A stretch of DNA of 12,765 nucleotides from an uncultured Clostridia bacterium (GTDB lineage Bacteria > Bacillota > Clostridia > Oscillospirales > Acutalibacteraceae), in the NCBI GenBank assembly GCA_937912175.1, contig CALDOU010000050.1:1-12765 (forward strand), in the 5' to 3' direction. Of the stretch, positions 1-5,707 are shown piece by piece. A program made the translations under genes and the position numbers. The notes beneath the pieces were generated by a model. That model had not been told where the DNA came from, did no database searches, and saw only the letters and a list, made by a program, of their open reading frames with translations. How positions within the stretch are numbered: the first letter of the stretch is position 1; every line of letters begins with the position of its first letter.

Positions 1-218
1 GCAGCTTCTTCATCTATACCATCGGCAATAATTTTAATTGGAGTACCACCTATTACACCCAAAGATAAAATACCCAACAAGCTTTTAGCATTCACCCTTC
101 TGTCGTCTTTTTCTACCCAAATAGAAGATTGAAACTCATTGGCTTTTTGTATAAAATATGTTGCCGGTCTTGCATAAAGCCCCAATTGATTTTGAACTGT
201 TACTTCTTTAACGTACAT
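1..218 (-). CDS. HPr-family protein, Crh-like (no phosphohistidine), 3' end cut by window
   Basis: The first 72 codons of an HPr-fold protein are present; the stop lies beyond the window edge. The N-terminus shows the HPr landmarks: the GL-x-ARPA active-site loop at residues 13-19, the regulatory loop NAKS-LLG at 43-49 with Ser46 in place, and a DEEA tail motif. In PTS HPr, residue 15 is the phospho-accepting His; here codon 174-176 reads TAT, Tyr. Ser46, the target of HPr kinase in Firmicutes, is intact. By analogy with Bacillus Crh, which also lacks His15, the inference is a regulatory co-effector of carbon catabolite repression rather than a sugar-transport phosphocarrier. The start ATG (216-218) has a GGGAGA site about 10 nt upstream. 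The gene has its own promoter at 288-317. The family call is firm; the role is inferred. Confidence 0.9.
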   Translation of the reverse strand, partial: MYVKEVTVQNQLGLYARPATYFIQKANEFQSSIWVEKDDRRVNAKSLLGILSLGVIGGTPIKIIADGIDEEA

Positions 219-287
219 AATTTCTTTCTCTCCCTACATTTATTTTAAATTTTATAATTACAATATTAGTAATCTTCACGTTGATAT

Positions 288-317
288 ATTATATACCACA
301 GCTATCACTTTAGTCAA
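288..317 (-). promoter_or_regulatory. sigma-A-type promoter of the HPr-like gene
   Basis: Read on the minus strand, a -35 box TTGACT (312-317) and a perfect -10 box TATAAT (288-293) are separated by 18 bp. They lie about 70 bp before the HPr-like start codon, so the gene is probably transcribed independently of trmD, which ends upstream at 450. Confidence 0.8.
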
Positions 318-449
318 TAAAAAAACCTTTTTTTAGTTCAAATTACCATAGAATATAAAAATCATGTTTTTCGATTGTTTAATTTGCTAATTTTGTTTTG
401 CCTTTTTGTATAATATTGATATTACTCGGCAATTTAAAATAATGTCGAT

Positions 450-1142
450 TTAATTATTGTCCAAAAGTTCAGGACGGTATTTTTGAGTTTCTTTTAAAGA
501 ATTCTCCTTTTTCCATTTTTCAATATTAGCATGATGTCCGGAGATTAACACATCCGGAACTGTTTTGTCATGCCATTTATAAGGCTTGGTATATTGAGGA
601 TATTCCAACAAACCGTTATAGTGACTTTCTTCCTCAAAACATATATTTTCCGAAAGTACTCCCGGTATCATGCGTGAAACCGCATCGGTCAAAGCAAGCG
701 CAGGAAGCTCTCCGCCTGTTAAAACATAATCACCCAAAGAAATATACTCATCCACTATTTCATCAAGCACACGTTGGTCAACACCCTCATAATGGCCACA
801 TAAAATAGCAATATTACTATACTCTTTTAATTTTTTTGCTGTATCTTGATTAAAAACCTTGCCTTTAGGAGACATATAAATCAAATGAGGTCGTACTTTA
901 CGCAACTCACAAATATATTCAAAACACTTAAAAATCGGGTCGGGAATCATCACCATCCCTTTACCGCCACCATAAGGAGTATCATCTACTCTTTTGTGTT
1001 TATCATATGCAAAATCTCTTATTTGGTGACACGATATATCCAAAATTCCTTTTTTGCGTGCTCTGCCAATTATGCTTTCGGATAAATAAGATTCACACAT
1101 TTCAGGAAAAAGAGTCATTATATCTATATGTATACTGCTCAT
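450..1142 (-). CDS. trmD: tRNA (guanine37-N1)-methyltransferase TrmD
   Basis: TrmD methylates N1 of G37, next to the anticodon, in tRNAs reading CNN codons, using S-adenosylmethionine; this prevents +1 frameshifts. At 230 aa it has the usual length. The SPOUT trefoil-knot landmarks are present: PYGGGKGM at 57-63, YMSPKG at 89-94, CGHYEGVDQRV at 115-125, GDYVLTGGELPAL at 137-149, and LTDAVSR at 151-157 with Asp153 at the position of the catalytic Asp. The C-terminal LLEYPQYTKP (178-187) is also typical. The ATG is preceded by an AGGGAG site (1149-1154) that overlaps the rimM stop codon, so translation is probably coupled to rimM. It is the last gene of the ylxM-ffh-rpsP-khpA-rimM run. No convincing GC-rich terminator follows, and rplS, often next in Firmicutes, is not there. 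Confidence 0.97.
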   Translation of the reverse strand: MSSIHIDIMTLFPEMCESYLSESIIGRARKKGILDISCHQIRDFAYDKHKRVDDTPYGGGKGMVMIPDPIFKCFEYICELRKVRPHLIYMSPKGKVFNQDTAKKLKEYSNIAILCGHYEGVDQRVLDEIVDEYISLGDYVLTGGELPALALTDAVSRMIPGVLSENICFEEESHYNGLLEYPQYTKPYKWHDKTVPDVLISGHHANIEKWKKENSLKETQKYRPELLDNN

Positions 1143-1153
1143 ATAAAACTCCC

Positions 1154-1666
1154 TTATAAGTCAAATATTCCATCTATTGGATTTATGAAAATAATCTCAT
1201 TATCAAAATCTACTTTTTCAACTGTATTCTCAATAATAGGAACCAAATATTCTTTTCCTACCGCATTAACCACACTATAAATATCATTAGCTCCGGTATT
1301 AAATACATCTTTTAATTTTCCATATATTTTATTACTTTTAGCGTCAACAACATCACAGTTTTTAAGATCTTCTATAAAATAACTGTTTTCATCAATAGGA
1401 ATATCTTCTCTTAAAGAATAAAGAAGCTTTCCGCGAAGCTTTTCGGCCGAATTTTTATCTTTAATATCTTTAATCTTCATTAAAACTTGAGATTTATGAA
1501 CTCGAATGTTTTCAATATTTAAGGGCAAGCTCTCAATATCAAGAAAAAATTTTTTTATATCAAAAAACACATCGGGGCTATCACACCAGGACTCTATTTT
1601 AATCTCCCCGTCAATGCCACGCGATCCAACAATTTTTCCTACGCATAAGTACTTGTTTTTACTCAT
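1154..1666 (-). CDS. rimM: 16S rRNA processing protein RimM
   Basis: RimM is a ribosome assembly factor that binds ribosomal protein S19 and helps the 30S head mature. The 170-aa length fits the family. The N-terminal barrel carries VGKIVGSRGIDGEIKIE (residues 9-25), matching the family's GKI-x3-G-IxGE signature, although the usual TH before the Gly is SR here. The C-terminal PRC-barrel shows NTGANDIYSV (about residues 122-131), EYLVPIIENTV and a closing INPIDGIFDL. The ribosome binding site AGGAGA sits about 10 nt before the ATG, a slightly long spacing. trmD follows after only 11 nt. An unusual hairpin at 1694-1724 separates rimM from khpA upstream, so its dose may differ from that of the upstream genes. 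Confidence 0.95.
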   Translation of the reverse strand: MSKNKYLCVGKIVGSRGIDGEIKIESWCDSPDVFFDIKKFFLDIESLPLNIENIRVHKSQVLMKIKDIKDKNSAEKLRGKLLYSLREDIPIDENSYFIEDLKNCDVVDAKSNKIYGKLKDVFNTGANDIYSVVNAVGKEYLVPIIENTVEKVDFDNEIIFINPIDGIFDL

Positions 1667-1693
1667 AAGTCGAATTTCTCCTAAAAATCACTT

Positions 1694-1724
1694 ATTACAC
1701 GTTCGGAAAAACCAAACGTGTAAT
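1694..1724 (-). promoter_or_regulatory. strong 13-bp RNA hairpin between khpA and rimM
   Basis: On the minus-strand transcript, arms 1712-1724 and 1694-1706 form 13 pairs with one U-G wobble around a TTTTT loop. In the plus-strand reading the wobble becomes an A-C mismatch, so the structure is better formed in the sense RNA of the operon. No T-tract follows directly on the minus strand; the nearest is a TTTTT about 7 nt later. It may be a partial attenuator, an RNA-processing site or an end-protecting stem; the sequence does not decide. Confidence 0.55.
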
Positions 1725-1756
1725 TTTTTAATATTATTTAATTTGCAATAACCATT

Positions 1757-2002
1757 TCAGCCGATTTCAACCGCAACTTTGATATTATTCTTTATAGCGG
1801 CGGAACGTACAATATTTCTAATGGATTTAGCTATACGGCCTTGTTTTCCTATAATTCTTCCCATATCACTTTCATCCACCATTATCCTGTACACAATTAA
1901 TCCGTCTTGAGCCGAATCGTCCTTTAAAATTTTTATTGCTTCTACATTTTTAACGAGCTCACGTAAAATAACGTTTAAAAGATTTTCAATTACATCATCC
2001 AT
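1757..2002 (-). CDS. khpA: KH-domain RNA-binding protein KhpA
   Basis: A small 81-aa single-KH-domain protein. The KH signature is clear: MGRIIGKQGRIAKSIRNIVR (about residues 47-66) with GKQG as the GxxG loop that contacts single-stranded RNA. In other Firmicutes KhpA pairs with KhpB and affects cell elongation and division and many transcripts; that role is family knowledge and is not shown here. Length and position between rpsP and rimM are those expected for this family (YlqC in Bacillus). A strong AGGAGA site (2011-2016) lies 8 nt before the ATG. The gap to rpsP contains only a short AT-rich inverted repeat near 2021-2044. Confidence 0.93.
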   Translation of the reverse strand: MDDVIENLLNVILRELVKNVEAIKILKDDSAQDGLIVYRIMVDESDMGRIIGKQGRIAKSIRNIVRSAAIKNNIKVAVEIG

Positions 2003-2061
2003 TAAAAGTTTCTCCTTTTAAAAACATACTATTTATGTTTTATTTAAAATTAAAACCTCAA

Positions 2062-2436
2062 TTATTTTGTTTCTTCTGTGGCTTCGTCTTCTTTAACTTC
2101 AGCTTCATCCGCTTTAGCTTCGGCTGCTTTTTCAGCTGCTTCGGCTTGTTTTTTGGCTGCTCTTTTGCTTATTTTTTTAACTGTCGGCTTATCAGAAGGA
2201 TTTTTAAATTCCTCTATAATACTTTTTACACGGTCGGTCGGTTGAGCACCGTTAGAAATCCATTTTTCAACTTTTTCCATATCAAGCTTAATATCAACAG
2301 GTTTAACCATAGGATTGAAATATCCGATTTCTTCAATACATCTTCCGTCACGTGGCGAACGTGAATCCGCTACCACCACTCTGTAAAAAGGTTTTTTGTG
2401 TGCTCCCATTCTGCGAAGTCTTATTTTTACTGCCAT
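2062..2436 (-). CDS. rpsP: 30S ribosomal protein S16 with an acidic/basic C-terminal tail
   Basis: S16 is a primary 16S rRNA-binding protein needed for 30S assembly. The N-terminal 80 residues are canonical: MAVKIRLRRMGAHKKPFYRV at the start, then VVADSRSPRDGR (21-32), IEEIGYFNP (35-42) and a WI-x-NGAQPTD block (59-68). The protein runs to 124 aa because of a tail from about residue 81, first Lys-rich, then made of Ala, Glu and Lys. Such low-complexity tails occur in S16 of several Firmicutes and are probably disordered. The site GGAGG (2446-2450) is 9 nt before the ATG. It lies 106 nt downstream of ffh, with no clear terminator or separate promoter between them. Confidence 0.97.
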   Translation of the reverse strand: MAVKIRLRRMGAHKKPFYRVVVADSRSPRDGRCIEEIGYFNPMVKPVDIKLDMEKVEKWISNGAQPTDRVKSIIEEFKNPSDKPTVKKISKRAAKKQAEAAEKAAEAKADEAEVKEDEATEETK

Positions 2437-2542
2437 TTTTCTTTTCCTCCATAAATTAATATTTTATTTTTTATATATTTGAATTGAAACATATAAACTA
2501 AATTAAATTTGTTACTTAAAAAATTTCACTTAGACTTACTCA

Positions 2543-3874
2543 TCAAAAAAATTTAGGAAATCTAAATTTCGGCATACCTCTTTTAAATTTGCCGCCAAAT
2601 TTTTTCATAACTTTTTGCATTTGTTCAAACTGTTTTAAAAGTTTGTTTACGTCCTCCACCTTAACCCCACTGCCTGCTGCAATTCTTTTTTTACGAGAAG
2701 GATTAATAATCGAAGGTTTTTTTCTTTCGTTTGGAGTCATAGACAAAATTATTGAATAAGTTCTGTCCATAATTCTCTCATCTATATCAACATCTTTAAG
2801 TTGTTTATCCATACCCGGAAGTTTCGTTAAAATAGATTTTAAAGGCCCCATTTTTCTGATTTGCATCATTTGATCTTTTAAATCGTCCAAATCAAAACTA
2901 TTTTTCTGCAACTTTTGAGCCATTCTTTCGGCTTCGTTCTTATCAAAGCTTGCAGCTGCGTCTTCAATTAAGGTAAGTACATCACCCATACCTAAGATTC
3001 TTGAAGCCATACGGTCAGGGTGAAAATCCTCTAAATTTTCAGGCTTTTCGCCTGTACCTATAAATTTAATCGGCTTACCCGTAATAGCTTTTACGGAAAG
3101 TGCGGCACCGCCTCGTGTATCACCGTCAAGTTTTGTTAAAATTACTCCCGTAATATCCAAAAGTTCATTAAACGATTTTGCAACGATAACAGCATCTTGA
3201 CCTGTCATCGCATCAACTACCAATAAAATTTCCTGCGGGCTCAAAAGTTCTTTCAAGTTTTTAAGTTCATTCATTAAAACTTCATCAATGTGGAGTCTTC
3301 CCGCGGTATCAATAATCAATACATCATATCCATGATCTTTGGCATAAGAAAGAGCATTTTTGGATATATCCAAAGGAGAGGCGTTCCCCATTTCAAAAAC
3401 ATGTATACCTATTTGAGAACCTAAAATTTGAAGTTGCTTTATTGCTGCCGGACGATAAACATCACACGCCACAAGCATCGGTCTGTGGCCTTGCTTTTTT
3501 AATTTTAAAGCCAATTTTGCGGCATGAGTTGTTTTACCTGAACCCTGAAGTCCGCACAACATAATTATTGTAGGTGGTTTAGAAGAAAAAACCAATTGAT
3601 TTTTTTCTTCACCCATCAAATCTACCAATTCTTCATTCACAATTTTTATAACCATTTGTGCCGGGGTGAGGCTTTCCATTACTTGAGAACCTATAGCTCT
3701 TTCGGTCACTTTATTGGTGAAATCTTTAGCCACTTTATAATTTACATCGGCTTCTAAAAGCGCCAGTCTTATTTCACGCATGGAATTTTTTACATCGGCT
3801 TCGGTAAGTTTTCCTTTAGATCTTAATTTTTTAAATGCTGCGGAAATTTTTTCCGAAAGATTTTCAAATGCCAA
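2543..3874 (-). CDS. ffh: signal recognition particle protein Ffh (SRP54)
   Basis: Ffh is the GTPase subunit of the signal recognition particle. With SRP RNA it binds signal sequences on the ribosome and delivers them to FtsY at the membrane. All parts are visible in 443 aa: the helical N domain (1-95) beginning AFENLSEK; the G domain with P-loop GLQGSGKTT (108-116), DVYRPAA (138-144), DTAGR (189-193) and TKLDGDTRGG (247-256); and the Met-rich M domain (about 325-435) with QMMQIRKMGP and SGVKVEDVNKLLKQFEQM. The start codon is TTG (3872-3874), chosen because the conserved AFENLSEK start and an AAGGTGA site fit only there. ylxM lies 24 nt upstream, the usual ylxM-ffh pair. Confidence 0.98.
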   Translation of the reverse strand: MAFENLSEKISAAFKKLRSKGKLTEADVKNSMREIRLALLEADVNYKVAKDFTNKVTERAIGSQVMESLTPAQMVIKIVNEELVDLMGEEKNQLVFSSKPPTIIMLCGLQGSGKTTHAAKLALKLKKQGHRPMLVACDVYRPAAIKQLQILGSQIGIHVFEMGNASPLDISKNALSYAKDHGYDVLIIDTAGRLHIDEVLMNELKNLKELLSPQEILLVVDAMTGQDAVIVAKSFNELLDITGVILTKLDGDTRGGAALSVKAITGKPIKFIGTGEKPENLEDFHPDRMASRILGMGDVLTLIEDAAASFDKNEAERMAQKLQKNSFDLDDLKDQMMQIRKMGPLKSILTKLPGMDKQLKDVDIDERIMDRTYSIILSMTPNERKKPSIINPSRKKRIAAGSGVKVEDVNKLLKQFEQMQKVMKKFGGKFKRGMPKFRFPKFF

Positions 3875-3898
3875 AATATCACCTTACCTTTATACAAA

Positions 3899-4261
3899 TT
3901 AATAATTTTTATAACTAAGAGAAATATCTAAAATTGCTTTTAAATCTTTATTATCCGAATCTTTAAAAAAATTATTATTTTTTAAAGCTAATAAAGTTTC
4001 ACCTATTTTATTAAAATCTTTTTTTATATTGCCCAGCTTTTTTAAAAAGCCAAGTTTTTCTTCCATATCAATTAAAATGTTTTCTGCTTTTTTTATGGAT
4101 TCAAATACACCTTGACGACTTTTACCTACATTATCCGCAATTTCCGACAATGACAAATCATTATTATAATATAAGTCCAAATCATCAAATTGAGATTTTG
4201 AAAGAATATTGCCATACACATCCAATAACATCGGAACCGTAACATTTTTATCCATAGTCAT
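3899..4261 (-). CDS. ylxM: YlxM-family putative SRP-associated helix-turn-helix protein
   Basis: A 120-aa protein of the UPF0122/YlxM family, nearly always encoded directly before ffh and reported in streptococci to act with the SRP pathway. The sigma-like helix-turn-helix is in the first half: LLDVYGNILSKSQ, then LDLYYNNDLSLSEIA and VGKSRQGVFESIKKAE, followed by an amphipathic C-terminal half. The open frame extends 14 codons further upstream, to 4303, but the AAGGA site sits 5 nt before the ATG at 4259-4261 (MTMDK) and the extension would run through the inverted repeat of the leader, so I start it here. The next ATG (4253-4255, MDK) is an alternative. It is the first gene of the operon running to trmD. 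Confidence 0.88.
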   Translation of the reverse strand: MTMDKNVTVPMLLDVYGNILSKSQFDDLDLYYNNDLSLSEIADNVGKSRQGVFESIKKAENILIDMEEKLGFLKKLGNIKKDFNKIGETLLALKNNNFFKDSDNKDLKAILDISLSYKNY

Positions 4262-4292
4262 ATTCTTCCTTTGAAATATGTTTAAAAGCAAC

Positions 4293-4315
4293 GTGTAAAG
4301 CAAATTACTTTACAC
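4293..4315 (-). promoter_or_regulatory. inverted repeat at the start of the ylxM-ffh operon leader
   Basis: Perfect 8-bp arms GTGTAAAG (4293-4300) and CTTTACAC (4308-4315) flank a 7-nt spacer. The element starts only a few bases after the predicted transcription start of the operon. It could be an operator or a stem at the 5' end of the mRNA. There is no T-tract, so it is not a terminator. Confidence 0.5.
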
Positions 4316-4324
4316 CCTATATTA

Positions 4325-4353
4325 AGTTTATAATATGTTTTCTTTCCTGTCAA
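4325..4353 (-). promoter_or_regulatory. promoter of the ylxM-ffh-rpsP-khpA-rimM-trmD operon
   Basis: A perfect -35 TTGACA (4348-4353) is followed after 17 bp by TAAACT (4325-4330), a 4/6 match to the -10 consensus. It lies between the ubiquitin-domain gene and ylxM, giving a leader of about 55 nt before the ylxM start. Confidence 0.72.
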
Positions 4354-4396
4354 TAGTAAAAATATAATTCCAAATCATTTTTAAATATTTTTAACT

Positions 4397-5476
4397 TCAA
4401 AACATATTTGATTTTCTTTTTTTCGCAATAAACAACGTACTAAAGATAATACCGATAACGCAAATATAAAACCATAGCCAACCAAAACTATTGTCACCCG
4501 TCATCGGTAATTCTGTAGGTAACTCTATTTGTACATAACCATCAGGCTCCACAACCGTAAAATTCGCAACCCCTACACACTCCGTAAATATAACTTGAAG
4601 AGTATGTTCACCGACAGCAAGAGTATTCATATATTCGGGCGTAAATATAATAATGGTATTACCATTATGGTTTTCGGCAACATAATTTTTTGGTCTAATT
4701 TCATTGCCGTCCAGCACAATCCCGACAAATTTGGAAATATTAACATTTAAATAAACGGAAAATTTATTATTACAACCTAAAATATATTTTTGATAATTGT
4801 CTTCAACATTAAAATATCTTTTTGTCAAAATTTCAAATGCAGCTTTAGCAATTTTATCTTCTACGGTGATATATGCTTCATAAGTTCCGGCTTTTTCGGG
4901 CGCTCTTTCACTTTCTGCATAATAAGTACCTTCGGTACCTCTATATTTAATAGTCGGCTCACTAAGCCCTGCACCCGTCCAAGCTGATGTATCTGAAAGC
5001 GTAGCCTTTTTTGACGTTCCGTCACAAATAGATCGTTCGGGTGGAATAATTGTAACAGATACTCCGGTAGTCTTACCGCCCGGAACAGTACAGTCATTGT
5101 TTCCCTCGCATTTTGCGGTAATAGTTGTTTCCGAAACAATATATTTCCAATCATGAACATGATTTCGTATTTTTAAGTATAATGTGTTTTCTTTTTGAAT
5201 ATTATAATCGGCAAGTGTCCTGTTATCCTCTAATTCTTTCTCTGCAAAAATTAATATTTGCCGGTCAGGGGGGATTCCCTCTTTATCCTGAATTTTTGCT
5301 TTAACGTTTTCAATGGTATCACCGGGTTCTACTTCTAACGTAATTTTTTTGTCTTCCGGGTTTTTTATAAAAATTTGCATTGCGTGTGCAGTTACGGAAA
5401 AACCTACTGTTATAAATTCAATCAAACAAGCAAAAACTAAAAATCGAATTATTTTATTTTTCCTAAAATTAAACAC
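4397..5476 (-). CDS. cell-wall-anchored surface protein with an N-terminal ubiquitin domain
   Basis: Order of parts in 359 aa: signal peptide 1-32 (basic RKNK, hydrophobic core, AHA cleavage motif at 30-32); ubiquitin domain 33-104; a Cys-containing segment 105-135 beginning HVHDWKY, then a beta-rich repeat with the APEKAGTYEAYI pattern to about 220; a second beta domain 221-309 with VLDGNEIRPKNY and LAVGEHTLQV; sortase signal LPMTG 323-327; membrane helix about 331-350; KKRK tail. It should therefore be exported and linked to peptidoglycan by a class A-type sortase. The two beta domains resemble repeat modules of clostridial surface proteins. The start is GTG (5474-5476), 7 nt after AAAGGGG. 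It has its own promoter. Codon use looks as AT-rich as its neighbours, so any transfer is old or well adapted. Domains and export are secure; function is unknown (decoy, adhesin or host-interaction factor are guesses). Confidence 0.93.
   Translation of the reverse strand: MFNFRKNKIIRFLVFACLIEFITVGFSVTAHAMQIFIKNPEDKKITLEVEPGDTIENVKAKIQDKEGIPPDRQILIFAEKELEDNRTLADYNIQKENTLYLKIRNHVHDWKYIVSETTITAKCEGNNDCTVPGGKTTGVSVTIIPPERSICDGTSKKATLSDTSAWTGAGLSEPTIKYRGTEGTYYAESERAPEKAGTYEAYITVEDKIAKAAFEILTKRYFNVEDNYQKYILGCNNKFSVYLNVNISKFVGIVLDGNEIRPKNYVAENHNGNTIIIFTPEYMNTLAVGEHTLQVIFTECVGVANFTVVEPDGYVQIELPTELPMTGDNSFGWLWFYICVIGIIFSTLFIAKKRKSNMF
5165..5380 (-). other. ubiquitin domain within the surface protein
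   Basis: Residues 33-104 align without gaps to ubiquitin 1-72, with 55 identities by my count. All seven ubiquitin lysines (6, 11, 27, 29, 33, 48, 63) and the hydrophobic core are kept, and an exact match runs from ubiquitin D21 to D39. Changes cluster in the first beta turn (positions 7-10 and 12) and on the recognition face (L8P, H68Y, V70K; Ile44 is kept). After Arg72 the sequence continues NHVH, so the LRGG conjugation tail is absent. Confidence 0.95.
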
Positions 5477-5521
5477 AAAAACGCCCCTTTACTATTTAAT
5501 TATTTTAAAAATTGCACTATA

Positions 5522-5550
5522 AATATATCATTAATAATTAATGTTTTCAA
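5522..5550 (-). promoter_or_regulatory. promoter of the ubiquitin-domain surface protein gene
   Basis: TTGAAA (5545-5550) and TATATT (5522-5527) are separated by 17 bp, with a TG one base before the -10 box (extended -10). It lies about 50 bp before the GTG start, downstream of the terminator of the preceding lipoprotein gene, and so supports independent expression. Confidence 0.65.
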
Positions 5551-5582
5551 GTATAAATTCACCTTAACAGCATTGTAAATGA

Positions 5583-5604
5583 TGATAAAAGCCAACTTTT
5601 ATCA
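5583..5604. repeat. 9-bp inverted repeat upstream of the ubiquitin gene promoter
   Basis: Arms TGATAAAAG (5583-5591) and CTTTTATCA (5596-5604) pair perfectly around a CCAA loop. It sits about 33 bp upstream of the -35 box. AT-rich arms and the lack of a flanking T-tract argue against a terminator; an operator is possible. Confidence 0.4.
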
Positions 5605-5642
5605 CACAAATTTATCAAATTGTATCAATAATATAATCGTAA

Positions 5643-5676
5643 TAAAAAAACACCCACCGATAAAATCGTTGAATGT
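5643..5676 (-). terminator. intrinsic terminator after the unknown lipoprotein gene
   Basis: On the minus-strand RNA, ACATTCAACGA (5666-5676) pairs with TCGGTGGGTGT (5650-5660), with two U-G wobbles and one mismatch, then a run of seven Ts (5643-5649). It starts about 30 nt after the lipoprotein stop. The other strand also has Ts beyond the stem, so it may work both ways. Confidence 0.75.
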
Positions 5677-5707
5677 TTTTATTTAGATACCTTTAAAATT
5701 TTTAATT

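Noticed and set aside
318..332. A7-CC-T7 near the HPr-like promoter as a terminator for trmD
   Set aside because: There is no GC pairing and only a 2-nt gap between arms; it is more likely a simple A/T-tract upstream of the promoter.
4358..4392. Possible terminator after the ubiquitin-domain gene (AAAAATAT/ATATTTTT arms)
   Set aside because: The arms are only A-T pairs with a 19-nt loop; this is expected by chance in such AT-rich DNA. The 3' end of that transcript remains undetermined.
4861..5160. A 99-codon minus-strand open frame overlapping the ubiquitin-domain gene
   Set aside because: It lies inside the surface-protein gene in another frame, has no ribosome binding site and its translation has no protein-like pattern.
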